Shown: positions 7,111 to 14,251 of the stretch, piece after piece
How the letters are laid out: each line of letters begins with the position of its first letter
How positions within the stretch are numbered: position 1 is the first letter of the stretch
Assembly: GCF_002270355.1 (NCBI RefSeq)
Contig: NZ_NJFZ01000003.1
Location: 346,307 to 410,306 of the forward strand
Reading direction: 5' to 3'
From: Flectobacillus sp. BAB-3569
GTDB taxonomy: Bacteria; Bacteroidota; Bacteroidia; Cytophagales; Spirosomataceae
DNA: 64,000 nucleotides
Position numbers and translations under genes: made by a program
The notes under the pieces: generated by a model
Told to the model about the DNA's origin: nothing
Database searches by the model: none
Seen by the model: only the letters and a program-made list of their open reading frames with translations

Positions 7111-7127
7111 CAGAGAGTCGAACTCTG
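7111..7127 (-). other. tRNA T-arm-like hairpin
   Basis: On the minus strand, CAGAG-TTCGACT-CTCTG has the shape of a tRNA T-arm (perfect 5-bp stem and TTCGACT loop), within the 220-nt gap between two element genes. I could not fold a whole tRNA around it: no matching 5' acceptor half. It may be an attachment-site remnant or coincidence. Confidence 0.3.
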
Positions 7128-7253
7128 AGGACTTTCAAGGACGAAAATCCCTTCCAAAACAGACTTTGTAATGATAACTTTACTGGTTATACGTCGGTAA
7201 ACAATCCCCACTCATAAAGGAATGGGGTTGTCCCAACTCTCTTTCTAAATAAA

Positions 7254-7781
7254 CTAACACTCAGTTGGTGGAACAAGGATATATCCACCGTTTGATTCTT
7301 GATAATGATACTCTTTTCGTGGGTCGAGTCGAATAGAACGACCATCTTTTAGTAAGAAAATTTGAAGGGTTGTACCCATCATGATTCTTTTAGCGATCTG
7401 ATCTGAGAGGTCTACACACTTTTCTCTTCTTTCATCCTTTACCTCTTTTATGATTTGCTCCAGTTCAATCTGTCTAGTTGCTCTTGGTCGCTCTGGACTG
7501 ACCATCGGTTGTACGACAACATTTGGGATTCTTGGTCTACTTCTTCCTTTGAGCCAATCTTGCAGGACAAAGTAGGGATGCTCGTACTGCCTATGATTAG
7601 CGACAATTTCCACCATGATGTCGTATAAGTCCATGACATTGATTTTACAAGTATCAAGCTTATAATTTTCGTGAAAAACCCTAGAGTTTAGCCCAATCTC
7701 AATAAGCTTTTTTCTAAAGAGTTCTTGGTCACGAAAGCACATGGCATCATAGACTTTGTTGAGGATATTCGGACGTTTCAT
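7254..7781 (-). CDS. Hypothetical 175-aa element protein
   Basis: Unrecognised. I prefer the internal ATG at 7781 (MKRPNILNKVYD) to the ATG at 7835, because the 18 extra residues look unstructured. It has a helical N-terminus, a basic Pro-rich middle (KGRSRPRIPNVVVQ), a charged helix (QIELEQIIKEVKDERREK) and a beta-rich C-terminus (LQIFLLKDGRSIRLDPR). It lies in the leftward operon upstream of the replication-type gene. Confidence 0.55.
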   Translation of the reverse strand: MKRPNILNKVYDAMCFRDQELFRKKLIEIGLNSRVFHENYKLDTCKINVMDLYDIMVEIVANHRQYEHPYFVLQDWLKGRSRPRIPNVVVQPMVSPERPRATRQIELEQIIKEVKDERREKCVDLSDQIAKRIMMGTTLQIFLLKDGRSIRLDPRKEYHYQESNGGYILVPPTEC

Positions 7782-7867
7782 AGGTTTAAGGAATCTTGTC
7801 AGTGGCTCTTTCGTAGAGCCACATCCCAAATACAACCAAACAAACTAAATCAACTAAAACAGACATT

Positions 7868-7969
7868 TTACAAACAGTTAGTAGGTGGTCTTCGATTGTT
7901 CTTAAAGTACCAAGCCATGAGTAATCCTCCGATTACGAAGCCAGCATAAATGTGAAAGTCGCTATTCAT
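7868..7969 (-). CDS. 33-aa single-span membrane microprotein
   Basis: MNSDFHIYAGFVIGGLLMAW is followed by a basic tail (YFKNNRRPPTNCL). The short N-terminus, one helix with a GG pair and positive C-terminus match the topology of minor coat proteins of filamentous phages (N-out, C-in). It is too short for database searches to settle, and the evidence is topology and operon position only. Confidence 0.5.
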   Translation of the reverse strand: MNSDFHIYAGFVIGGLLMAWYFKNNRRPPTNCL

Positions 7970-8047
7970 GAGTTTAATATTAGAGTTGAAAATGACAAAA
8001 TTAAGTAAAAATCAACTCATGAGTCGAATACCAACTTGTTGGGATGC

Positions 8048-8209
8048 TTACTCATCGGTATCCTTTCCGTAAAGTAAATCTTTCAAAAACTCAGAGCGAT
8101 TAAGTACTTCACCTAACATCGCAATCAAAAAAGCACCCAAACACATTGCAAGTATAAACTGCATAAGTGGATCAGCGGACAAAGAGCGAACTAATTCGGG
8201 TATATTCAT
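8048..8209 (-). CDS. 53-aa membrane protein, coat-like
   Basis: I use the ATG at 8209 (MNIPELVRSLSADP), since the upstream ATG at 8257 adds a poorly coding extension. One transmembrane helix (MQFILAMCLGAFLIAMLGEVL) is followed by a charged tail (NRSEFLKDLLYGKDTDE). Size and layout fit a small virion membrane or holin-like protein; no family is recognised. Confidence 0.55.
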   Translation of the reverse strand: MNIPELVRSLSADPLMQFILAMCLGAFLIAMLGEVLNRSEFLKDLLYGKDTDE

Positions 8210-8349
8210 GGTGTAATAGAGGGTTAAATGAACGTAATGAACTATTAATCCAAGCAAATAAAATTCTTAACTTAGTAGGGAAGACAGGGGGTGGAAGTAA
8301 TAAATACCACTCTAAACCCCACCCCATAGAAGTCTTCCTAGAAACAACT

Positions 8350-8535
8350 ATGGAACTATCCATCGTTCAGCAACTGATACGTCTGCTGATAAACTCTGAC
8401 GTATTCTCAAAACTGAGTAAAAACACTAAGAATCTTTTGAAAGCTCTATTTATAGGGCTATCTGTTTGGTTGTTTTACAAGCAGTTTTTACAAAAAAAAT
8501 CTTCATATTTGACTTTTTTGTTTCCCCTATGCTGA
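8350..8535 (+). CDS. Possible 61-aa membrane protein on the opposite strand
   Basis: MELSIVQQLIRLLINSDVFS is followed by a span LLKALFIGLSVWLFY and a short basic tail. Its stop codon falls in the loop of the terminator at 8522-8556, which is good support for a transcript ending here. A longer frame back to 8167 crosses the start of a leftward gene, so I do not use it. Moderate doubt, as it opposes the operon. Confidence 0.4.
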   Translation: MELSIVQQLIRLLINSDVFSKLSKNTKNLLKALFIGLSVWLFYKQFLQKKSSYLTFLFPLC

Positions 8536-8556
8536 ACAGTGTAGGGGAATTTTTTT
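8522..8556 (+). terminator. Rho-independent terminator
   Basis: TTCCCCTA (8522-8529) pairs with TAGGGGAA (8542-8549), followed by seven T. It serves the + strand gene at 8350-8535. Confidence 0.8.
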
Positions 8557-8623
8557 GTGAACTCTCAAAGGCAACAGTAGGGAAATACATTCCCTACCGT
8601 GCAAGCAATAGAGTTCTAAACCA

Positions 8624-8776
8624 TCATTTGCCTTTTGGGCAGTATCTACATTGTTGGCAATTGCAATCATAACTTTCACCGCTGTTATCGTATGACTTTG
8701 GCTTTTTCTTATCAAATGTCATAGACGCTATCGCTAATACAACGGAAAAAAACATTAGTACAAGAAAATCATTCAT
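8624..8776 (-). CDS. 50-aa membrane-anchored Cys-cluster microprotein
   Basis: The start MNDFLVLMFFSVVLAIASM is a membrane anchor or signal. It is followed by a basic hinge (DKKKPKSYD) and a C-terminal cluster C-x-C-x2-C-x2-C (CNCQQCRYC), ending PKGK. Four closely spaced Cys suggest metal binding or disulfides. It is second in the leftward train after the regulator at 8882-9076. Unrecognised family and unusual for its size. Confidence 0.55.
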   Translation of the reverse strand: MNDFLVLMFFSVVLAIASMTFDKKKPKSYDNSGESYDCNCQQCRYCPKGK

Positions 8777-8881
8777 ACAATTAAGGTTTAAGAATTTGAG
8801 TGAACTTAATGTTTTTCACCTCCAATTTTTTAAGGGTATAAGGATGTAAAGTTGTCATAATTATGAATCCTAAATACTTTG

Positions 8882-9076
8882 TTATGCGCCATCAATTTCA
8901 AGTAAACTTTTCAAAACTCCTATCTCAGCTTTCGACCAATTATATTCACCTGACATTTTTTCTTGGAAGTTTCGTTCCTTGTATCCAAAAGTATTACATA
9001 CAACATCCTTTATCTGTTTTCGGTCAACTCGTGTCAGCGAGCGATAGGCTTTTTTTATTTCATCCTTCGAAATCAT
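8882..9076 (-). CDS. Small Cro-sized regulator-like protein
   Basis: 64 aa, helical throughout (DEIKKAYRSLTRVDRKQIKDVV, then KERNFQEKMSGEYNWSKAEI and VLKSLLEI). The pattern of a basic helix, a short loop with NF, and a GEYNWSKAEI helix resembles small phage DNA-binding proteins that face an XRE repressor. It is the first gene of the leftward train, opposite the repressor at 9294, the usual place for a Cro-like or excision/activator gene. Function inferred from position. Confidence 0.55.
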   Translation of the reverse strand: MISKDEIKKAYRSLTRVDRKQIKDVVCNTFGYKERNFQEKMSGEYNWSKAEIGVLKSLLEIDGA

Positions 9077-9117
9077 AGATATGTGGTATATTTTTTTAAT
9101 GAACTAAATAACTACAA

Positions 9118-9221
9118 ATCGCACTTTTCGTTTTATATTCGTATATAATTCGTTTTTTGTGCGATTTATGAATACAAATATCGTACAAAAATGTTATTAT
9201 CCAAATATTAATCGTACAAAA
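9118..9221. promoter_or_regulatory. Repeated operator-like boxes between divergent regulator genes
   Basis: ATCGTACAAAA occurs twice in direct orientation (9180-9190, 9211-9221). ATCGCACAAAA occurs on the opposite strand at 9154-9164, and ATCGCAC also at 9118-9124. All lie in the 217-nt gap between the leftward operon and the rightward XRE repressor, the expected site for repressor binding. Confidence 0.6.
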
Positions 9222-9293
9222 GTGTGATTTTTATTAAAATATTTAATTTTTGTGTCAAATGGCTTAATCAAAAGCATTTAAAAAGGTACAATT

Positions 9294-9653
9294 ATGAAAA
9301 ATTTCGCAGAAAAGTTAAAGAAAGCTCTTAAAGAAAAAGGAATGACTCAGGTCGAACTTTGTGAAAAAATAGGAATGTCTCAAGGTGGTATAAAAAGAAT
9401 GATTGATTCAGGTAGTACCAGAGTTGATACATTAGAAAAGATTTGTGAAATTCTTGGTGTTCCTATTACTTACTTTCTGGATGTTGAGACAAAAGAAGAA
9501 CCTGTAGGTTTTTGGAAGCGATTAGTTGAAGAAGCTACTACTGAAGCTCAGAATTGGAAGATTAGAGCATATCAATTAGAAGAACAGCTAAGTAAGAGCG
9601 GAAATTTTAAGTATGTTAGTAGAAGACAAGGCGTGTTGGCAAGTGTGGCATAG
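9294..9653 (+). CDS. XRE-family (CI-like) transcriptional repressor
   Basis: 119 aa. Residues 5-60 are a complete Cro/CI-type HTH: FAEKLKKALKEKGMTQVELC, IGMSQGGIKRMI, TLEKICEILGVPITYFL. It is followed by a coiled-coil-like helix (AEYNWK-type, here AQNWKIRAYQLEEQLSK) that may dimerise. It faces the leftward gene train across repeated boxes, so it probably keeps the mobile element silent. There is no LexA-type protease domain, so induction would need an anti-repressor or another route. Confidence 0.85.
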   Translation: MKNFAEKLKKALKEKGMTQVELCEKIGMSQGGIKRMIDSGSTRVDTLEKICEILGVPITYFLDVETKEEPVGFWKRLVEEATTEAQNWKIRAYQLEEQLSKSGNFKYVSRRQGVLASVA

Positions 9654-9689
9654 GTTTTTTTTGCCCAATTTACTAACATTTCTACTAAC

Positions 9690-9754
9690 AGTTGCAAGTT
9701 CAGACTTGTAAGCCATTGAGTATCAAGTAGGTTCGATTCCCGTACGGACTACGC
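9690..9754 (+). other. tRNA 3'-end-like fragment, possible attachment site
   Basis: The stretch ending at 9751 contains GTAGG-TTCGATT-CCCGT (T-arm shape with one mismatched pair), then ACGGACT and A, like the last 25 bases of a tRNA. The matching 5' acceptor is absent and the upstream bases do not form an anticodon stem. A terminator follows at 9775. It sits exactly where the element ends after its repressor gene, so a tRNA- or tmRNA-derived att site is a reasonable reading. Confidence 0.4.
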
Positions 9755-9774
9755 AGTGATTATTAACGACTTGC

Positions 9775-9802
9775 AAGCGAGCTTTTTAGCTCGCTTTTCT
9801 TG
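9775..9802 (+). terminator. Rho-independent terminator after the tRNA-like fragment
   Basis: AAGCGAGC (9775-9782) pairs with GCTCGCTT (9789-9796) with a TTTTTA loop, followed by a T-rich tail. Confidence 0.8.
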
Positions 9803-9863
9803 TTTTTAGCATATTCGTTATTCCTGCTAAATCCTTCACGAAAAGCTTCGGTTCCATAGCTAG

Positions 9864-10037
9864 TCACATGAACTTGTCATATTTGTTCACCAAATGGCGA
9901 AGAATATAAATCACCCTACTACTCTTGAGCGAGTAGTCTGTTTCTATGAAAAGTATTTCTCGATTGTAATCATCTATCATATTAAAGCTTCGGAAGGAAC
10001 GCCCGTTACTCAAAACATCACTCATGAAGTATATGTT
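9864..10037 (-). pseudogene. IS3-family transposase (orfB) remnant
   Basis: The minus strand reads [18 protein letters not shown], then [18 protein letters not shown] and [14 protein letters not shown] before a stop. This is the DDE core of IS3-type orfB (usual wording DFMSD-L-GR-FR-FNVIDD-NRE). The first catalytic Asp position reads Tyr, and nothing of the rest of the IS is present. The neighbouring 10.0-10.5 kb shows no intact gene; one short degenerate minus-strand frame (AVKSSKSSPTEIAKILIEFE) is unrecognised. Confidence 0.7.
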
Positions 10038-10411
10038 CAATTAAGGTCATACACTAATATTTAATCATCCTGAATGGATTGGTAGCTTAGCCTAAACTAC
10101 TTTTGCTCGTTTTGAAGATACAATCCGTATAGGTTCTTTCATCTCTAAAGATCTGTCAGATTCAAATTCTATAAGAATCTTAGCAATTTCGGTTGGACTA
10201 GATTTGCTACTTTTCACAGCCCAAATTAAATTTCCCTAGCTTTTATCCTTACTATTTGGGAGACTCTTACAATCATAGATGATGATTTGAAATTCTTATT
10301 GAGAGCTACAAGGATTGTTAAAAGTAAAAATGAAGGCTCTGATTGCTGGACAAAACAAGAAAGTTTTATTCAGATGTATCGACTTTTTCACCGAATTTTG
10401 TAAAAACAGTA

Positions 10412-10456
10412 TTAAACTGTTAAAAAAGTGAGTCCAAAACTAATTCTTGAACTGGT
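10412..10456. repeat. Dispersed repeat, diverged copy of the 41.3-kb repeat centre
   Basis: AAACTGTTAAAAAAGTGAGT, then CCAAAACTAATTCTTGAACT, closely follows the sequence at about 41296-41338 (AAACTGTTTTAAAAAATGAG, then TCCAAGACTAAGTCTTGAAC). It is one arm of an inverted repeat at 41.3 kb but appears alone here, so it is a mobile or recombining intergenic repeat. Confidence 0.6.
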
Positions 10457-10559
10457 AATTCAATTTTATCCAGAAATCAGATAAAGGCTGATTTCACTTA
10501 TAAATAAACCTCTCTTTCAAACACTTTGGTCGCAAAAATATCGACTTTGAGTATTTTCC

Positions 10560-11567
10560 CTAATTCTCCAGATCTGCCTCTTCGTTTAAAAACTCTTTAT
10601 GAAAGTCGTCTACTTGAATTTTGTTTTGATACTTGTCAAACAAAGGATTTGGGTATTTTGTGATGGCAATTGCAAGATACATTCCTAATGTTTCTCGTCT
10701 GAATTTGTTTCTTGTGCCTATAGTTTTGTCAAATAATGCCAATGTTTTGTTATTAGGATACTGGGCTAATGCCTGATACAGTATTCTCCATGTGGGGTAG
10801 CTATAGCGTTTATGTCTCCATTTTTCCTCAAAAACTTTAATGAGAAATGGATAAAATTTAGGATCAGGAAACTCTCTAACTGCCCAAATTGCATGGTATA
10901 ATGTTTTGTCATTCGCAAAATAGCTTTCAATAATCTCCTTATCTTGTTGTTTCTTGTATTTAGCCAACGCTATAACTGACACTGGAACTCTTTCGTTTAG
11001 CGCTATATCTCGTATCCTATCATAATACAAGGGGGCGCCATTGGTTCCCTTGATTCTTCCTTCTTTATAGGCAAGGCGGATTTTGGGATCGTAAAATAAT
11101 AGGCTATCAATTGCTACAAGATTTGCATGGTTTTTAACGAAATAGGTACTGTCTTTGGTTGCCAGAAAGTAATAAAATGTTTGTAGAAAATAATCGCCTG
11201 TCATTTGTCGCCAACCAAAGCAACCTTGCCGTACTGAAACTAAACTTGTGTCGTAAAGGTGTAGTCTTAATACTGGAATTATTTCAATGCTGTCTTTTGC
11301 GCAGAGCGCTTGAAAAGCTGCACACTTAACAAGAGTGTTCGTGCTTTTTGTCAAGTCCAAAAGCTCTTTGGAAGTTGAAATGTTTGTCAGTCGGTTTAGA
11401 CATTTACATTGACTTGACTTTATATCTGTGTCTCCGATATATAGCCCGCACAGCGCGTTATATGAAGCGATACTATCGACAAGAGATTTTACTTGTGACC
11501 TCACAGCCTGCCCAAAAGTAAATATCGGACAACAGCAAATAACTAACATTTTTAACCTTATCTTCAT
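10560..11567 (-). CDS. Exported hypothetical protein with HEAT-like helices
   Basis: 335 aa with a signal peptide (LKMLVICCCPIFTFGQ, cleavage near residue 20). The rest is almost all helical, with repeated helix pairs around Tyr/Pro/Asp turns (LVKCAAFQALCAKDSIEIIPVL, KTLYHAIWAVREFPDPKFYPF, RILYQALAQYPNNKTLALFD), like HEAT or ARM solenoids. Six Cys lie in the N-terminal half. No family name. It stands alone, leftward, with T-rich DNA after its stop. Confidence 0.6.
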   Translation of the reverse strand: MKIRLKMLVICCCPIFTFGQAVRSQVKSLVDSIASYNALCGLYIGDTDIKSSQCKCLNRLTNISTSKELLDLTKSTNTLVKCAAFQALCAKDSIEIIPVLRLHLYDTSLVSVRQGCFGWRQMTGDYFLQTFYYFLATKDSTYFVKNHANLVAIDSLLFYDPKIRLAYKEGRIKGTNGAPLYYDRIRDIALNERVPVSVIALAKYKKQQDKEIIESYFANDKTLYHAIWAVREFPDPKFYPFLIKVFEEKWRHKRYSYPTWRILYQALAQYPNNKTLALFDKTIGTRNKFRRETLGMYLAIAITKYPNPLFDKYQNKIQVDDFHKEFLNEEADLEN

Positions 11568-11614
11568 TTTGGGAGTTACAGTTGTAGGACTACCTTCTAT
11601 TTTTGGGTTTATTT

Positions 11615-12160
11615 TTATTCAAAATACCATTCAATATTATTTGTCTTGTTTTCAAATATCCTTTTAAACTTTCTGTATTCAACACATCCTTTTTGTGCAA
11701 TTTGAAAGTCATGGTTCTTTTCGTCATTGAAATAAATTGTCACATTGTCACTCCCTAAAATGAGTTTGTAAGTGGCTCCATATTCGGAAAGAATCCACTC
11801 AAAAGTGGGAGACTTAACAATCGTTATGTTCATCTCCCACTTTTTTAATTTGGTAATATTTGCAGTTACTTTTGGATGATGTAACCATTTTTTCACATCA
11901 CTAGGGTTTATTTCGTCTTTTTCATCAAATAAATAAACTGATAAAATTGGTTGATTTTGTTCCGCTCTCTGCGCAATTTTCTTAAAATCTATTTCAGTAA
12001 CCTCAAACACTGAATCGTCAAAAATATCTTCAAGATTTGAACCTGGATTAGGACAAAGTAGGCTAGTTACAGGTGCGTCGGTATTGTTGGAGTAATAAAT
12101 ACATTCATTACCATATACGGTTCCAGTAGCTTTCCCAAATGTTACAAATCCATAGTCCAA
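11615..12160 (-). CDS. Hypothetical 181-aa protein
   Basis: Unrecognised, soluble, acidic. It has a beta-rich N-terminus (YGFVTFGKATGTVYGNECIYY) and a C-terminal strand-helix region (ILSEYGATYKLILGSDNVTIYF). Proteins of this size and composition in accessory regions are often immunity proteins, but nothing here proves that. It is preceded by a bactofilin-like fragment in the same orientation. Confidence 0.5.
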   Translation of the reverse strand: MDYGFVTFGKATGTVYGNECIYYSNNTDAPVTSLLCPNPGSNLEDIFDDSVFEVTEIDFKKIAQRAEQNQPILSVYLFDEKDEINPSDVKKWLHHPKVTANITKLKKWEMNITIVKSPTFEWILSEYGATYKLILGSDNVTIYFNDEKNHDFQIAQKGCVEYRKFKRIFENKTNNIEWYFE

Positions 12161-12222
12161 GATAATAATTGTGGGAGATAATATATCACCTCCTACAAAA
12201 ATGCTCCCGTGATTGTAAAATC

Positions 12223-12510
12223 CTAAAAAACTTCAGCAACATTTAAGTTGCCATTAATATTGATATCTTGTCCGGCGACAATAATGTTTTTAGCGCTCAC
12301 ATCTCCTAGAACTACTAAATGAACACCGTAATCAGACTCAAAATTATAAATGTTATTTACTTCTAAATTTCCATTTACTAATATCCCAATTATATCGTTA
12401 TCGTAATTCTCATTATCTAAATTCAAATTGTCGAGTACAGTGTCACCATCATAAAGCAAAAAAGAAAAATCTTTGTTTGCGTCTGTCCAATAATCCCAGA
12501 AAACTCTCAT
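12223..12510 (-). CDS. Short polymer-forming (bactofilin-like) beta-repeat protein
   Basis: 95 aa. The second half reads IIGILVNGNLEVNNIYNFES, then HLVVLGDVSAKNIIVAGQDI, NINGNLNV: the short G-x-hydrophobic beta turns of bactofilin or polymer-forming folds (VxGNLxVxNI). The family is usually longer, so it may be truncated. The insertion sequence begins about 15 bp upstream of its start codon and may have removed its promoter. Confidence 0.5.
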   Translation of the reverse strand: MRVFWDYWTDANKDFSFLLYDGDTVLDNLNLDNENYDNDIIGILVNGNLEVNNIYNFESDYGVHLVVLGDVSAKNIIVAGQDININGNLNVAEVF

Positions 12511-12524
12511 GTTTGAATCATCTA

Positions 12525-13505
12525 TTAGACTTTATCACGGTTTCAGAAGTATCATAAAAAAAGGCTTGAATTTTTTAGATTTGTAGTCGCAAAACCAAAC
12601 AAACTAAAAAAGACGAGCCATGAACAAAATTAACACATTAACTACACTTAATCATTGAGAATACACACATTTATATTCAGTTTTTTGTCCTCTTATGGAG
12701 GAACGAGTTAGCAACTATACCCTCAAAGGGACTTTACGCAAGTATAAACAAGTTAAAGAATCTAAGTTAAGTAGCCTGTATGGGAATGAAGCCAAACTAA
12801 AGTTCATATTGCACTACTTAAAGCAAAACCCTAGTCAATCTTTTATGGCAGAGTATTCTGGGATATGCCAGTCAAAAGTAAGTGAATGGATCAAGTATCT
12901 CTTGGTGGTTTTACATGAAACCTTAGATCGTTTAAACTTTCTAGCTCAGCGTCAGGGTAGTTTTACTATTGATGAAAACTTAGATTATATTTTATGTGAT
13001 GTCACTGAAAGACAGGTTAGTAGAAGTACAGACTATGAACTTCAAAAAGAGTTTTATAGTGGGAAAAAGAAGACACATACTGTAAAAAACTTAGTATTTT
13101 CAGATTCCAATACTTACATCCATTATCTTGGAGAAACCTACGAGGGAAGTCTGCATGATAAAACCTTATGGGATGAAATAAGTCTTAAACCTTCCCCAGT
13201 AACGATAATAGCTGACTTAGGATTTTTAGGGGCTCATAAAGAGAATGAAAATGTTATTTTACCTTATAAAAGCTCAAAACACCACCCATTAACTACCCTT
13301 CAGAAGCAAATTAACAAAGCAATTGCCCAAGTAAGAGTCAGAGTAGAACATGCTTTTGCAGGGGTAAAAAGATTAAGAGTCGTCAAGGAGAAAATACGCC
13401 TGAGAACCAGTCAAATCCTAGATCGAATCATGGATATTGCTGTTGGATTACATAATCTTAGAGTTACTTTCAGAACAATAAATAATAAACCGTGATAAAG
13501 TCTAA
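12525..13505 (+). mobile_element. IS5-family insertion sequence (DDE_Tnp_4 type)
   Basis: Left end TTAGACTTTATCACGGTTT (from 12525) and right end AAACCGTGATAAAGTCTAA (to 13505) are perfect inverted repeats, extending to 21 bp if two outer bases are counted. One transposase gene fills most of the element. The outer TA on both sides could be a TA target duplication, as in IS427-like members. Size about 0.98 kb, normal for the family. Confidence 0.85.
12695..13495 (+). CDS. IS5-family DDE transposase
   Basis: 266 aa. N-terminal HTH (FMAEYSGICQSKVSEWIKYL), then the DDE catalytic core: first Asp in ILCDVTERQV, second in TIIADLGFLG, Glu in RVRVEHAFAGVKRLR. This matches DDE superfamily endonuclease transposases (PF13359-like). 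Upstream in the same frame is ATG at 12620 (MNKINTLTTLNH) followed by an in-frame TGA at 12656. The natural protein may therefore begin there and be cut by a nonsense change, leaving the 12695 start as the only open one. Confidence 0.88.
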   Translation: MEERVSNYTLKGTLRKYKQVKESKLSSLYGNEAKLKFILHYLKQNPSQSFMAEYSGICQSKVSEWIKYLLVVLHETLDRLNFLAQRQGSFTIDENLDYILCDVTERQVSRSTDYELQKEFYSGKKKTHTVKNLVFSDSNTYIHYLGETYEGSLHDKTLWDEISLKPSPVTIIADLGFLGAHKENENVILPYKSSKHHPLTTLQKQINKAIAQVRVRVEHAFAGVKRLRVVKEKIRLRTSQILDRIMDIAVGLHNLRVTFRTINNKP

Positions 13506-13535
13506 TACAAAATTTCTAAAATACAAAAACATCAC

Positions 13536-14047
13536 ATGATAACTTTAAGCATTTGTTTGAGCTTTATTCTCACAACTTATAATCAATTGAATACGCATTT
13601 CGGAACGTTTACACCAAGTATTTCTCTATCAGTAGTGAACAACAATAATGGTTTGAAGAGTGCTGATACAAGTATAATCGTCTTGAAAAAATTAAAATAT
13701 ACGTTGTTGGACATTAAAGATTATAAGACTGGCAAACGACAATTACTCATTCAAAAAAATCATGTAACCCAAGGTAAAATATTTTTTTAACTCCTGATGT
13801 AGCGCAGGGGTTCTCCGTAAATTGGATTAAAGAAACAAGTGCTGGCTTTGAAGTATCAATAGATTATGGGTCAAGGTATTATGTTCAAAAGATTTTCCAG
13901 TTTGTTTTCGAAAACAATAGCTTTTATTTAAAGAATATCATAACGAGTTCTTTCGATAAATATAGCCCCGAAAAGTATGAGAAAACAACTAAAAAACTAA
14001 AGAAGCCTTTCAAATTGACTAATTTTAAAATGGAAGATTTTGTGTAG
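13536..14047 (+). pseudogene. Unrecognised gene frameshifted in a T7 run
   Basis: The open frame starts at 13536 and stops at 13790, right after a T7 run (13782-13788). With one more T the reading continues LTPDVAQGFSVNWIKETS, FEVSIDYGSRYYVQKIFQ and on to a stop at 14045-14047, about 170 aa in total. The first 30 residues are hydrophobic (possible signal). No family recognised. It begins 30 bp after the IS right end and ends just before the terminator at 14082. Confidence 0.55.
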
Positions 14048-14081
14048 TATTTTCTTGAATTGTTATTTCAGGACAAGACAA

Positions 14082-14139
14082 CAGTTTATCAAAAAAGGCG
14101 TTCGAAATTTGTTTTTCGAACGCCTTTTTTGATAAACTG
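14082..14139. terminator. Near-ideal bidirectional terminator
   Basis: Two 26-bp arms (14082-14107 and 14114-14139) pair perfectly around a 6-nt loop. The core is GGCGTTCGAAA/TTTCGAACGCC with A6 before and T6 after, so it works in both directions. It lies between convergent genes (13536-14047 rightward, 14252-15700 leftward). Confidence 0.95.
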
Positions 14140-14251
14140 CAATTTAATGCTAAAGTGCTAATAATCAAAGTGTTGTAATGATGATGTGAGAGTGCAAATT
14201 CTATCATCATCATGTAATCGCAATTACACAAATTCGGGATTAATAGCAATT

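Noticed and set aside
7725-7949. 74-codon + strand frame
   Set aside because: Opposes two supported leftward genes and has no recognisable features.
8167-8349. N-terminal extension of the + strand frame ending 8535
   Set aside because: It crosses the start of the leftward membrane gene at 8209 and has poor protein character; only the part from 8350 is kept.
9700-9755. Complete tRNA gene
   Set aside because: No 5' acceptor half, no D-arm and no paired anticodon stem; only the T-arm-like end fits.
9757-9895. Minus-strand frame ([18 protein letters not shown])
   Set aside because: Reads through the terminator hairpin and matches no family I know; coding not supported.
12656-12658. TGA as selenocysteine in the transposase
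   Set aside because: No SECIS-like hairpin or family precedent; a nonsense change or an inner start is simpler.
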